From Deltaproteobacteria bacterium Ga0077539 (GTDB lineage: Bacteria; Myxococcota_A; Polyangia; Polyangiales; Ga0077539): DNA of 62,863 nt. Positions 19,153 through 28,285 of this stretch are shown piece after piece; position 1 is the stretch's first letter, and each line of letters begins with the position of its first letter. The stretch spans positions 1 through 62,863 of the forward strand of contig LNEO01000143.1 of NCBI GenBank assembly GCA_001465015.1, read 5' to 3'. Under the pieces are notes generated by a model. The model worked only from the letters and a program-made list of their open reading frames with translations, did not search any database and was not told the origin of the DNA. Position numbers and translations under genes: made by a program.

Positions 19153-21603
19153 ATGGCCCAACGAGCGCCGGTGACCGCCGTTCTCGTCCTATCGTTGGCC
19201 GCAGGAAGCTGCGGGGGCCGATCGACGCAGATCGTTCTGCACCTCGACTCCAACGCTCACCCGGGTCGCACCGCGGTGCTCGCGCTCGTGAGTCGTACTG
19301 GCAGTCCGACGCTGCTCGAGCTCGAGGCGTTTCAGGGCTCGCGCGTTCGGCTCAGCAACCACGATCGCCCGTTGTTTCCGGGGAGCGTCGCGCTCGTTCC
19401 CGCGTCGAACGGCCCACGCAGCACGCCCATCACCGTGTTGGCGACCCTCGAATTGCCGGCCACCGAACGCTTTCCGGCGGTTCGAATCGAACGGCTCCAA
19501 CGATTGCAGCTCATCGCGAACACCCCGCAGCAGGCGCGCATCTTCTTCAACGTCGCTTGCGCCGCACCCACCGAAGGATGCCGGAGCGTCCCGGTGACGC
19601 GGTGCACACAATCCGTGCTCTGCCTCGAGCGCGGCGAGACCTGCGGCGACGAGGGGTTGTGCGTGCCTCTCGAGCTGCCCATGGAGCCCCTCCCGCAGCT
19701 CGACGCCGGTGCCCGGTTCGATGTCACGACGCGCGCCGATACGCAGCGGACCGACGTCGAGTCCGACGTCGACGGAGCGGTGATGGATGCGTCGTTCGAT
19801 GCGATCGATGATCGCCCCGAGCTCGACGCCGAAGACACCGCGACGGCTCCGTTGGATGCGGGGGTCGACGCTCGGGCTGACGTCGTGCCAGAGAGCAGCG
19901 CGGATTCCAGAGCGACGATCGACTCGGGCATCGACGTTCGCGCCGACAGTGGGGTGGACGTTCGCGCTGACAGCGGCGTGGACGTTCGCACTGACAGCGG
20001 CGTCGGACCCACCGCGGTGCGTCTGATCGCACCCATGAGCACGAGCCGCGTGGCGCAGCCCAGGCCGACGCTCGAGTTCGAACTCCCAGTCACCGCGACG
20101 GACGCAGTGATCGAGCTCTGTTCGAACCGAGCGATGAGCGTCGGGTGCACGAGCTTCATGGCATCCACGGGCTCTGCACGCGTTCCTGTCGCGCGTCCGG
20201 CGGGTTGGACGTTCTGGCAGGTCACGCCCCGTCGCGCGGGAACACCGCTCGCTGCGAGCGGCGTCTGGCAGTTCTTCGTCGGCTCGCGCGGACCCACGAC
20301 CGCGCTCACGACGATCGTCGGAAAGGTGATGGACCTCAACGGTGACGGTCGAGCGGACCTCGTGGTTTCTTCTCGCGGCGCAGAAGAGGTCGCCGTCTTC
20401 CACGGCACTCCGATGGGCTTCGGCACGACCCCGACCCGCGTGCTCGCAGCACCGACGGGCGTCACGCTCTTTGGCACCAGCGTCGATGCCGCAGGCGATA
20501 TCGACGGCGACGGCTTCGGCGATCTCGTGGTCGGCGCGTCTGGAACGGCCGCTGGCCACGCGCTCGTCTACCTCGGAGGGCCGACGGGCGTCGATGCGAC
20601 CCCGCGCTTCACGCTCACGGGTGTCGATGGCATGGACGAGTTCGGCGCATCTGTCGCGGGCGCTGGAGACGTCGACGGTGACGGCTACGGAGACCTTCTC
20701 ATCGGCGCCCCACGCGCAGCGGTCGCGGGCGTGGGCAACGCTGGGACCGCGACGATGTTCATGGGCGGCCCGCGCCCGATGCCGCCGGCGCGCAGCACGG
20801 TCCTGCGCGGCGCCAACCTGGGCGATCGTTTTGGCATCAGCGTCGCTGGTTGCGGCGACGTCAACGCGGACGGGCTCACGGACGTGATGGTCGGCGCGCC
20901 CGGCGCCGCGCCTGGCGGGCTCGCAAACGCCGGAGAAGCGCGGGCGTATTTCGGCCGCGCTACGGGCATCCGAGTCGCCTCGGACGCGACGCTTCTCGGC
21001 CTCGCGGCGGAAGACAACTTCGGCCGCGCGATCGCGGTCATCGGCGACTACAACGCTGACGGAGCGGCAGACATCGTCGTGGGCGCCCCGAGCGGGTCCA
21101 CCCGCGGAAGCTCTCGCATCGCGTTCGGCGCCACGAGCGGCACGGTCTTCCTGACCCGCGGCGAGTTCTACGGCGCTGCCGTCACTGGCAACGATGCCTT
21201 TGGATCCGCCGTCGCTGCTGCAGGTGACGTCAACAATGACGGATATGCAGACCTCGTCGTCGGAGCGCCGAACGCAAACTACTCAGCGACCCGCGCTGGC
21301 GCGTTCTTTGTGTGCCTCGGCATCGCGACGGGTGTTCGCTCGCCGTGCACCTCGGTGATCAACACGACGGCCAACGACCAGCTCGGCGCGAGCGCTGCGG
21401 GGCTTGGCGATTTCAACGCAGACGGCTTCGACGACATCGTCGTGGGCGCGCCTGCTGCGACGCGCGCTGGGCGGGCTTCGACGGGGCTCGTTCGCTTGTA
21501 TCGAGGCTCGGCGAGCGGTCTCAACGCGACCGCGGTGAGGGAGATCATCGGATCCGTTGTCAACCAGCGGCTCGGCCACGCGCTGGGATCGTCCGCCCAC
21601 TGA
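19153..21603 (+). CDS. FG-GAP repeat surface lipoprotein with Asp-rich linker
   Basis: This 816-residue protein begins at ATG 19153; the much longer upstream open frame overlaps the opposite-strand VWA gene and is not used. It has a signal with a C in lipobox position (AAGSC). An N-terminal beta domain of about 180 residues is followed by a small Cys-rich part and an Asp-rich linker with DVRADSGV repeats (about residues 260-285). A fibronectin-like segment ends in WQFFVG. Seven FG-GAP/integrin-alpha-like blades follow with Ca-binding D-x-(N/D)-x-D-G loops (for example AGDVDGDGYGDLLIGAP). It probably forms a calcium-stabilised propeller on the cell surface. A paralogue lies at 39637-41877. Confidence 0.85.
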   Translation: MAQRAPVTAVLVLSLAAGSCGGRSTQIVLHLDSNAHPGRTAVLALVSRTGSPTLLELEAFQGSRVRLSNHDRPLFPGSVALVPASNGPRSTPITVLATLELPATERFPAVRIERLQRLQLIANTPQQARIFFNVACAAPTEGCRSVPVTRCTQSVLCLERGETCGDEGLCVPLELPMEPLPQLDAGARFDVTTRADTQRTDVESDVDGAVMDASFDAIDDRPELDAEDTATAPLDAGVDARADVVPESSADSRATIDSGIDVRADSGVDVRADSGVDVRTDSGVGPTAVRLIAPMSTSRVAQPRPTLEFELPVTATDAVIELCSNRAMSVGCTSFMASTGSARVPVARPAGWTFWQVTPRRAGTPLAASGVWQFFVGSRGPTTALTTIVGKVMDLNGDGRADLVVSSRGAEEVAVFHGTPMGFGTTPTRVLAAPTGVTLFGTSVDAAGDIDGDGFGDLVVGASGTAAGHALVYLGGPTGVDATPRFTLTGVDGMDEFGASVAGAGDVDGDGYGDLLIGAPRAAVAGVGNAGTATMFMGGPRPMPPARSTVLRGANLGDRFGISVAGCGDVNADGLTDVMVGAPGAAPGGLANAGEARAYFGRATGIRVASDATLLGLAAEDNFGRAIAVIGDYNADGAADIVVGAPSGSTRGSSRIAFGATSGTVFLTRGEFYGAAVTGNDAFGSAVAAAGDVNNDGYADLVVGAPNANYSATRAGAFFVCLGIATGVRSPCTSVINTTANDQLGASAAGLGDFNADGFDDIVVGAPAATRAGRASTGLVRLYRGSASGLNATAVREIIGSVVNQRLGHALGSSAH
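19933..20004 (+). repeat. Three in-frame 24-bp tandem repeats in the FG-GAP linker
   Basis: Units at 19933-19956, 19957-19980 and 19981-20004 each begin GACGTTCGC and encode DVRADSGV, DVRADSGV and DVRTDSGV. Differences are mostly synonymous or third-position, consistent with slippage-type expansion of a flexible acidic spacer. Confidence 0.9.
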
Positions 21604-21619
21604 CCGATTCGCCAGCGCT

Positions 21620-22651
21620 CTACGCGGTCGCACGACGGCGCCGGTCACCGCGCGCGGTCCAGAGCACCATGTCCGCGACGTAATGGTGGACGTTGATCGC
21701 TTGCAGCAGGACGATATAGGTCAGCCCACGATCGAAGCTCCACTGCATGGCTGCGGCGGCGACCCACGCGACGCCATACAACGCCGCGCCCGCCACCGCG
21801 AACGCGAGATAGAACCGCGCTCCGCTGTCAGCGTTCACCAATCGCGCGAGCGACGACGGCTCAGCGTCTGCTGGCGCGAAGCGACGGACGTTCCATCGAT
21901 GCACAAAGAGCAGGTACTGCGCGTTGTGCCACACGTTGACCGCCAGCCATCCGATCGTCGGTGAGTCGATGAGCACGTATCCCACGACGAAGAGCACGAC
22001 CTGACTGATGACGTAGAGCCGCGTCGTCGTGTCGAACGGCCGCGTTCGGTCGAGCGCCTCGCGGGCCGTTCGAAGGACCCACGCGCCAAACGCCAACAAG
22101 GTAACGGCGCAGAGGACCACCTCGAATGCCATCGGAACCCGCGGCAGCGCGATCGGCACGCCGAGGAAGCTCGTCGGCTGCTGGATCATCCTGTGCGTGA
22201 CGCCCCAGAGGGCGGTCCCGTAGAACACCACGTCGACGAGGGGATCGTGTGGACTCTGCCCGCTCGCGTGGCGAAGAGCCCGATACATCCCGCGTCCCTG
22301 TCGCGTGTAGTGAAGCGTTTGCCAGAAGAAATACCCGGCCATCAGCGCTTGGACGCCGAGACCCCATACGACGAGCGCGCATCCTCCGAGCGCAAAGAGC
22401 GGCAGCGCAGAGAGCATCCAACGGTGCTCGACGCGATCCTCCCTTCGAAAGAGCGTGCGCGAGAAGGTCGACGCGACGTGCGGGTAGCTCAGCGCCCACA
22501 GGTCCGCGCCGATCACGATGCGCCACAGGCTGGGCTGCGCGGCGACGAAGAGGGCGGTCGCGAGCGAGGCGAGGGGAATCCAGACGACGAACCAGCGCGC
22601 AAACTGCGGGTCGGCCAGCGGGTTGGCGCGCTCGTCGTTCGTCGCGCTCAT
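21620..22651 (-). CDS. Polytopic membrane protein with clustered histidines, function unknown
   Basis: This 343-residue protein has about eight or nine hydrophobic segments. Histidines sit at regular places near helix ends: SYPHVAST, FFWQTLHYTRQ, NVWHNAQYLLFVHRW and INVHHYVADMVLW. This recalls membrane di-metal oxygenases or carotenoid-cleaving Brp/Blh-type proteins, but the motifs do not match either well enough to name it. ATG 22651 was chosen; a TTG 9 nt earlier is possible. The start lies 9 nt after the stop of the coiled-coil gene, so both are on one transcript. It converges with the FG-GAP gene 16 nt away. Confidence 0.7.
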   Translation of the reverse strand: MSATNDERANPLADPQFARWFVVWIPLASLATALFVAAQPSLWRIVIGADLWALSYPHVASTFSRTLFRREDRVEHRWMLSALPLFALGGCALVVWGLGVQALMAGYFFWQTLHYTRQGRGMYRALRHASGQSPHDPLVDVVFYGTALWGVTHRMIQQPTSFLGVPIALPRVPMAFEVVLCAVTLLAFGAWVLRTAREALDRTRPFDTTTRLYVISQVVLFVVGYVLIDSPTIGWLAVNVWHNAQYLLFVHRWNVRRFAPADAEPSSLARLVNADSGARFYLAFAVAGAALYGVAWVAAAAMQWSFDRGLTYIVLLQAINVHHYVADMVLWTARGDRRRRATA

Positions 22652-22660
22652 CGCGCCCAA

Positions 22661-23083
22661 TCAGGTCCCGGCGACCGATCCGGCAGGATCAACGGAGATG
22701 GGGCTCGCGCTGACCGGGACCGGGGCTGGCTGTGGTGGCGTCGTCGGCACGGGAGCAGCGCTCGACGGCATCGCGGGTTCGACCACACTGACGGGGACCG
22801 GTTGGCGCGCGCTGCTTCGAAGCAAGACGAACCCGGCGACGCCGCCCAAGAACATGAACGCGAGAACAGCGAAGGCGATGATCGCGCCCGCCGAAGAGCG
22901 CCGCTGCGCGTACGGCTGCCCGGTGTAGCGGCCCAGCTCGCGACGAAACATCTCGTTCTCGGCCCGCAACCGCTGCAACTCGGACTCGAGCGACGAGACC
23001 TGTTGGCGAAGGGACTCGGTCTGCGCGAGGGCGGCGTCGCGTTCGTCACGATATCCGCCGCTCGGGGGGGGTGCTCCAACCAT
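22661..23083 (-). CDS. Small coiled-coil, single-pass membrane protein
   Basis: This 140-residue protein has a coiled coil at about residues 12-52 (ALAQTESLRQQVSSLESELQ and onward), one transmembrane helix (about 67-90, AIIAFAVLAFMFLGGVAGFVLL), and a Pro/Ser/Val-rich tail of about 45 residues. ATG 23083 is preceded by GAGGAG at good spacing. It is probably membrane-anchored with the coiled coil in the cytoplasm. It is cotranscribed with the His-rich membrane protein; its function is unknown. Confidence 0.75.
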   Translation of the reverse strand: MVGAPPPSGGYRDERDAALAQTESLRQQVSSLESELQRLRAENEMFRRELGRYTGQPYAQRRSSAGAIIAFAVLAFMFLGGVAGFVLLRSSARQPVPVSVVEPAMPSSAAPVPTTPPQPAPVPVSASPISVDPAGSVAGT

Positions 23084-23141
23084 GGATTTTCTCCTCGTGG
23101 CGGTTCGAACACCGCGCCGCGATCGTAGCTTGGGTGACTGC

Positions 23142-23186
23142 GAGTGTGTGGGGGGGTTCGCAGAGCGTTCGGTTTGCGACACACTC
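23142..23186. promoter_or_regulatory. 8-bp inverted repeat in a divergent spacer
   Basis: GAGTGTGT (23142-23149) and ACACACTC (23179-23186) are perfect arms 29 bp apart, in the 112-bp spacer between the coiled-coil gene and the ceramidase-like lipoprotein. The right arm ends 9 bp before the latter's ATG. The site could bind a dimeric regulator. Confidence 0.25.
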
Positions 23187-23195
23187 TCGGCCGCA

Positions 23196-25073
23196 ATGAA
23201 CACGCGCGCCGCGTTCGCGATGCTCTTTTGTTCTTCTCTGGCGATCGCTGCCTGTTCGCCGCCGCCCTCGCCACCAGCGGACGTCGCGCCGAGCGACGCG
23301 GCGCCGGACGTCGCGCAAGACACCGCGGCGCCGGACGCTCCCGACGAGGACAGCGGCGCGGACTCGGGCGTCGATGCGGCGCCGTTCGTCGTCTATCCGG
23401 GGGTCGACGACCGATGCCCTGGCGGCCCGCGCTGCCCCACGGGAAGCGACGGACTGCTCTACGTCGGCGTCGGACGCGCGCTGATCAACCCCACGATCGG
23501 CGAGTCGATGTGGACGGACACCAACATGAACGGGCTGTACGACAACGACGAGCGCTTCGTCGACAGCAACAACAACGGCAACTTCGACGGCACGTGGATC
23601 GCTGGCTTTTCTTCAGGCCGACCGGCCACGGGGCAGCGCGACGATCTGCAGGTGCGCGCGATGGCGTTTCGCTCGGGCGACGTGACGGTGGCGGTGGCGT
23701 CCATCGACATCGTGGGGCTGTTTCGCGATGACATGGAGCGCATTCGTCGGCACCCGTCGCTGGCGGGGCTCGACATCGATCACGTGCTGATCTCCTCGAC
23801 GCACTTGCACGAAGGCGTCGACACCATCGGCTTGTGGGGCGAGAACGCGTTTACGACCGGTGTCAATCCCACGTACCAGGCGCTGGTGATCGAGCGCACG
23901 GCCAACGCGATCCGCGACGCTGTGCGCGACGCGATGCGACCCGAGGCGCGGGCGCTGATGCGGGTGGCGCAGGTGCTGACCGTGGACGCGATGATGGATC
24001 CGCGGCCGTTCGTCTCGGACACGCGCGATCCGACGATCCTCGATCCGACGCTGACGATGGTGCAGTTCGTCCGCGAGCGCGACCCGATGCAGACGATCGG
24101 CACGTGGGTGAACTGGGCGGCGCACCCCGAGTATGTCGGCTCGCGCAACAACCTGCTCAGCGCGGACTACGTGCACACGCTGCGAACCGTCATCGAGAAC
24201 GGCGACATGATGTCGGGCGTCGCTGGCATCGGCGGCACGACGGTGTTCGTCAACGGCGCGCTCGGCGGACAAGTGGGCCCTGGGCAAGCGGCGCCGATCG
24301 ACCGCGCGGGAATGCCGGTGCGAATGGCGGGCTTTCCAAAGGCCGACGCGTGCGGGCGCAACGTCGCTGCGCTGGGCTTGCGAGAGCTGGCGCGCCTTGA
24401 ATCGAGCGCGCCGAACAATGGGCTCGTGACCGGCCCGACGCCGGTCAGCTACCGCACTGCGAGGATGCACGCGCGAGTGCTCAATCGGCTCTACTGGCTG
24501 GGATTTCAGTTTCGCGTGATCGCGCGCGAGCTGACCAATTTCAACCGTCGCGCCTCGCCGTCGATGAACAACATTCCGTGGGTCGAGTCGCGCGTGTCGT
24601 ACCTGCAAGTCGGGCCGGTCGCGACGATCACCGCTCCGGGAGAGCTGCACCCCGAGCTCTGGGTCGGCGCGCAGGACGATCGATGGTCCTTCAACCTCCC
24701 GCGCGTCACGACGAGCGAGAATACGCCGGACTTTACGCGCGCGCCGCCGCCGCCCTATCTGCGCGACCTGATGCTCGCCAATCCCGGCGTCCGCTACGCG
24801 TTCGTCAGCGGGCTCACGCAAGACTTTCTCGGGTATATCGTCGCGGATTGGAACTACGTGCTGCATCCGACGAGCCCGTACACGCAACAGGCTGCCGGAG
24901 ATCACTACGAAGAGACCAACTCCGTCGGGCCCGACAGCCAGGAGCACCTGTTCGGGCCGATGATGGACCTCGCGCGGATGGGCGCGATGATCGACGGCGG
25001 GGCTGCCGACGGTCGGGCGGACGCTGCTGCGGAAGCCAGCACGGACGCCAGCGACGGCGCCCGCGCGGATTGA
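23196..25073 (+). CDS. Neutral/alkaline ceramidase-like lipoprotein
   Basis: This 625-residue protein has a lipobox (IAACS) and an Asp/Ala/Pro linker (about residues 22-65). The main domain resembles the N-terminal catalytic part of neutral ceramidases. Visible family-like elements are YVGVGRALINPTIGE near the start, the metal-site-like STHLHEGVDTIG (family: ATHTHSG), and VNWAAHPE followed by LSADYVHT (family: NFAVHPT and SADY). The C-terminal beta domain of true ceramidases is weak. It ends in a second Asp/Ala-rich tail. Ceramidase chemistry (amide hydrolysis with zinc) is inference. It may act on outer-membrane sphingolipids, which some myxobacteria make. Confidence 0.65.
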   Translation: MNTRAAFAMLFCSSLAIAACSPPPSPPADVAPSDAAPDVAQDTAAPDAPDEDSGADSGVDAAPFVVYPGVDDRCPGGPRCPTGSDGLLYVGVGRALINPTIGESMWTDTNMNGLYDNDERFVDSNNNGNFDGTWIAGFSSGRPATGQRDDLQVRAMAFRSGDVTVAVASIDIVGLFRDDMERIRRHPSLAGLDIDHVLISSTHLHEGVDTIGLWGENAFTTGVNPTYQALVIERTANAIRDAVRDAMRPEARALMRVAQVLTVDAMMDPRPFVSDTRDPTILDPTLTMVQFVRERDPMQTIGTWVNWAAHPEYVGSRNNLLSADYVHTLRTVIENGDMMSGVAGIGGTTVFVNGALGGQVGPGQAAPIDRAGMPVRMAGFPKADACGRNVAALGLRELARLESSAPNNGLVTGPTPVSYRTARMHARVLNRLYWLGFQFRVIARELTNFNRRASPSMNNIPWVESRVSYLQVGPVATITAPGELHPELWVGAQDDRWSFNLPRVTTSENTPDFTRAPPPPYLRDLMLANPGVRYAFVSGLTQDFLGYIVADWNYVLHPTSPYTQQAAGDHYEETNSVGPDSQEHLFGPMMDLARMGAMIDGGAADGRADAAAEASTDASDGARAD

Positions 25074-25217
25074 GTGACGGCGGCCAGCGGCGCGATCGGA
25101 CCTGGCACTGGTAGACAAAATGAATCTTCTGTCGACTGAGCGCTTCGGGGGAGAGGGAGCGCGTTCGTCGCCAGAAATTCAGGGGAGGGACCCGCGGCGG
25201 TGTATGGGCGTCGAGGC

Positions 25218-25237
25218 AAAGGAGGCTCCTCCCGGTG
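25218..25237 (+). promoter_or_regulatory. Strong Shine-Dalgarno folded into a small GC hairpin
   Basis: AAAGGAGG at 25218-25225 is nearly the full anti-16S complement. Its GGAGG (25221-25225) is directly followed by CT and CCTCC (25228-25232), so at least four GC-rich pairs could mask it before the GTG start at 25235. Confidence 0.45.
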
Positions 25238-25549
25238 TCCCTCTACAACCTCGACTGGTCCGACGACGACGATCAGACGCACGCGCCGCCCGACACGACG
25301 TTCGACTGGAACGCCGCGTCGCTCGTCGCGCAGTACCTCGTCGGGTCACACCCTCGCGCGCCGCTCGCCGTCGACGGAGCGCGCGGAGCGTCCTCGCGCT
25401 TCACCGTTGTTCGGGCGCTGGCAGAGAGGGTCCGGGCGCGCACGAAGTCTCCTCGACCGACGCTGCGCGCTCCGAGTCCGGCGCCGGCCCGCGAGCAGCG
25501 CGCCAGAGCGTGCGTCGCGCCGCGGCCTCCGCCCTCGTCGTGGGCGTGA
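25235..25549 (+). CDS. Small hypothetical protein upstream of lon
   Basis: This is a predicted 104-residue protein starting at GTG 25235. The main support is an excellent ribosome site 9 nt upstream. The first half is acidic and ordinary-looking ([14 protein letters not shown], then [17 protein letters not shown]); the second half is Arg/Pro/Ala-rich and looks like read-through of low-complexity sequence. I recognise no family. It ends 61 nt before lon and may be a cotranscribed leader gene, or the start of a longer protein broken by a frameshift. Confidence 0.45.
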   Translation: MSLYNLDWSDDDDQTHAPPDTTFDWNAASLVAQYLVGSHPRAPLAVDGARGASSRFTVVRALAERVRARTKSPRPTLRAPSPAPAREQRARACVAPRPPPSSWA

Positions 25550-25558
25550 ACCTCACGA

Positions 25559-25587
25559 TTGGACGAACGCGAGCAAACCCACTACAC
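25559..25587 (+). promoter_or_regulatory. Possible promoter immediately upstream of lon
   Basis: TTGGAC at 25559-25564, a 17-bp gap and CTACAC at 25582-25587 lie 23 bp before the lon ATG. The -10 match is poor, so this is tentative. No obvious Shine-Dalgarno precedes lon. Confidence 0.25.
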
Positions 25588-25610
25588 CGACGCACGAGTT
25601 CAGAGCACTT

Positions 25611-28085
25611 ATGGCTACGAGAGAAGACGAGAGCGCCGTTCGGGCGAAGGTCCTTCCCCTGCTTCCGCTGCGGGACATCATCGTGTTTCCACACATGGTG
25701 GTCCCGCTGTTCGTGGGGCGAGAGAAGAGCATCGCCGCGATCGACGCAGCGCTGTCCAAGGACCGCGAGCTCTTTCTCTCGGCGCAGAAGAAGGCTCGGC
25801 AGACCGAACCGAGCCCCGAAGAGGTCTTCGACGTCGGCACCATCGGGACGATCCACCGCTACCACAAGCTCCCGGATGGGACCGTCAAGGTGCTCGTCGA
25901 GGGGCTTCGTCGCGCGAAGATCAAGCGCTTCCATGACACCGACAAGGTGTTCTCTGTGGAGGTCGAACCCATCGTCGAACCGCAGCGCGACTCGCTCGAA
26001 GTCGAGGCGCTGATGCGTTCGGTGCAGTCCACCTTCGAGGTGTACGTCAAGCTCAACAAGCGCGTTCCGCCCGAGATGCTCATGACGGTGCAGACCATCG
26101 AGCAGCCCGGCGCCCTCGCGGATACGGTCGTCGTTCACCTCGGAAGCATCAAGCTCGCTGACCGACAAGCGCTGCTCGAGCTCGCCGACCCGATCGCTCG
26201 CCTCGAGCGGTTGCACGAGGTGATGCAGAACGAGATCGAGATTCTCCAAGTCGAGAAGAAGATCCGCTCCCGCGTGAAGCGCCAGATGGAGCGCACGCAG
26301 AAGGAGTACTACCTCAACGAGCAGATGCAGGCGATCCAGAAGGAGCTCGGCGAACGCGACGAGTTCAAGAGCGAGATGCAAGAGCTCGAAGATCGCCTGC
26401 GCTCGATCAAAGGCCTCTCCAAAGAGGCTCAGGAGCGCGTCAAGAAAGAGCTGCGAAAGCTCAAGATGATGGCGCCGATGAGCGCGGAGGCCACGGTCGT
26501 CCGCAACTACGTCGATTGGATCCTGGCGCTCCCGTGGGGCGACAAGACCGAAGATCGACGGGACATCGTCGAGGCCGCTAGCATCCTCGACGAGGACCAC
26601 TACGGCCTCAAGAAGGTCAAAGAGCGCATCCTCGAGCACCTCGCGGTGCAGACGCTGTCCAACAAGATCCGCGGGCCTGTCCTCTGCCTCGTGGGCCCGC
26701 CGGGCGTCGGAAAGACCTCACTCGCGCGGTCGATCGCGCGGTGTACAGGTCGCACCTTCGTTCGCGTGGCGCTCGGAGGCGTGAGAGACGAAGCCGAGAT
26801 CCGCGGACACCGCCGCACGTACATCGGCGCGATGCCGGGCAAGATCGTTCAGTCGCTCAAGAAGGCGGGCTCGTCGAACCCGGTGTTCTTGCTCGACGAG
26901 ATCGACAAGATGAGCGTGGATTTTCGCGGTGATCCCGCGAGCGCCCTGCTCGAGGTCCTCGACCCCGAGCAGAACCACACCTTCAGCGATCACTACCTCG
27001 ACCTCGACTACGACCTGTCGGACGTGATGTTCGTGACCACAGCCAACACGCTGTCGGGCATCCCCATCCCGCTGCAGGACCGCATGGAGATCATCGAGCT
27101 CGCGGGCTACACCGAGTTCGAGAAGCTCAACATCGCGGTGAAGTACCTCGTTCCGAGGCAGCTCCACGAGGCAGGGCTCGACGGCATCAACGTCGCCGTC
27201 CAAGAGAGCGCCGTTCGCGCGGTGATCAACCACTACACCCGCGAGGCCGGCGTGCGAAACCTCGAGCGAGAGCTCGGGTCCATCGCCCGCAAGGTCGCGC
27301 GCGACGTGCTCGCCAACGGAAAGGACCGCTCCTTCAACGTCGAAGCGAAGGACGTTCCCAAGTACCTCGGCGTTCCGCACTACGAGGTCGGCAAGAAAGA
27401 AGAGCGCGACGAGGTCGGTCTCACGATGGGCCTCGCCGTCACCAGCGTCGGCGGCGACCTGCTGCCGGGAGAGGTCGCGGTGCTGCCGGGCAAGGGCAAC
27501 TTGCAGATCACCGGCAAGCTCGGCGACGTGATGAAAGAGAGCGTTCAGGCCGCGATGAGCTACGTGCGGTCACGCGCGACGCTGCTCGGGCTCGACGTCA
27601 GCTTCTACGAGAAGCTCGACGTCCACGTGCACTTCCCCGAGGGAGCCGTGCCCAAGGATGGACCGAGCGCAGGGATCACCGTCGCGACCTCGCTCGTCAG
27701 CGCGCTCACGCGCGTCGCTGTACGCAGGGACGTCGCGATGACCGGCGAGATCACGTTGCGGGGCAGGGTGCTCGCGATCGGCGGGCTCAAAGAGAAGCTG
27801 CTCGCCGCGCACCGGGGCGGGATCCACACCGTGTTGATCCCCAAAGAGAATCGCAAAGACCTGCGCGAGGTCCCGCGAAGGGTGCTCCAAGCGATGCGCA
27901 TCGTCATGGTCGATCATGTCGATGACGTGCTTCGCGAGGCGCTCTCGGGTGCGCTGCCCAACGCAGGCCAGTGGCTCGACGCTCGTCCTCGCCCCGCGGA
28001 GTATCGCGAGGGGACGCTGGTCGAGGCCGAGCCGATCGCGACCGCTCCGCCGTCCGCCGTCGCAAATGTGCCGACGGGGGTGTGA
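25611..28085 (+). CDS. lon: ATP-dependent protease Lon (LonA type)
   Basis: This 824-residue protein has the N-terminal LAN substrate-binding domain beginning at [19 protein letters not shown], a long coiled coil, an AAA+ module with Walker A GPPGVGKT (362-369) and Walker B in [10 protein letters not shown], and the Ser-Lys protease domain. The nucleophile is S686 (KDGPSAG) and the general base is K729 (GGLKEK), 43 residues apart as in E. coli S679/K722. It degrades misfolded and regulatory proteins. The C-terminal tail of about 40 residues is Pro/Ala-rich and extra. Myxobacteria often have two lon genes (lonV, lonD); this window alone cannot tell which one this is. Confidence 0.96.
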   Translation: MATREDESAVRAKVLPLLPLRDIIVFPHMVVPLFVGREKSIAAIDAALSKDRELFLSAQKKARQTEPSPEEVFDVGTIGTIHRYHKLPDGTVKVLVEGLRRAKIKRFHDTDKVFSVEVEPIVEPQRDSLEVEALMRSVQSTFEVYVKLNKRVPPEMLMTVQTIEQPGALADTVVVHLGSIKLADRQALLELADPIARLERLHEVMQNEIEILQVEKKIRSRVKRQMERTQKEYYLNEQMQAIQKELGERDEFKSEMQELEDRLRSIKGLSKEAQERVKKELRKLKMMAPMSAEATVVRNYVDWILALPWGDKTEDRRDIVEAASILDEDHYGLKKVKERILEHLAVQTLSNKIRGPVLCLVGPPGVGKTSLARSIARCTGRTFVRVALGGVRDEAEIRGHRRTYIGAMPGKIVQSLKKAGSSNPVFLLDEIDKMSVDFRGDPASALLEVLDPEQNHTFSDHYLDLDYDLSDVMFVTTANTLSGIPIPLQDRMEIIELAGYTEFEKLNIAVKYLVPRQLHEAGLDGINVAVQESAVRAVINHYTREAGVRNLERELGSIARKVARDVLANGKDRSFNVEAKDVPKYLGVPHYEVGKKEERDEVGLTMGLAVTSVGGDLLPGEVAVLPGKGNLQITGKLGDVMKESVQAAMSYVRSRATLLGLDVSFYEKLDVHVHFPEGAVPKDGPSAGITVATSLVSALTRVAVRRDVAMTGEITLRGRVLAIGGLKEKLLAAHRGGIHTVLIPKENRKDLREVPRRVLQAMRIVMVDHVDDVLREALSGALPNAGQWLDARPRPAEYREGTLVEAEPIATAPPSAVANVPTGV

Positions 28086-28122
28086 CGCCGCGAATCGTGT
28101 GTTACATCCGCGGTCATCTACC

Positions 28123-28197
28123 GGGCGGGTAGCTCAGCGGTAGAGCGGCGCCTTTACACGGCGTTGGTCGCAGGTTCGATCCCTGTCCCGCCCACCA
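28123..28197 (+). tRNA. tRNA-Val (anticodon UAC), CCA encoded
   Basis: The acceptor arms GGGCGGG and CCCGCCC pair perfectly. The D arm is GCTC/GAGC, the anticodon stem GCGCC/GGCGT with loop TTTACAC gives anticodon TAC, and the T arm is GCAGG/CCTGT with the TTCGATC loop. Discriminator A is followed by a genomic CCA. It lies 37 nt after lon, on the same strand. Confidence 0.95.
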
Positions 28198-28285
28198 ACG
28201 CGCGGTCGCCCTGTCTGCGCGACAGTCCTTCGGGGGAATCGTCGACGATGACGCGCCGCGTTTCACAGCGTGGCGCTTCGCGCGT

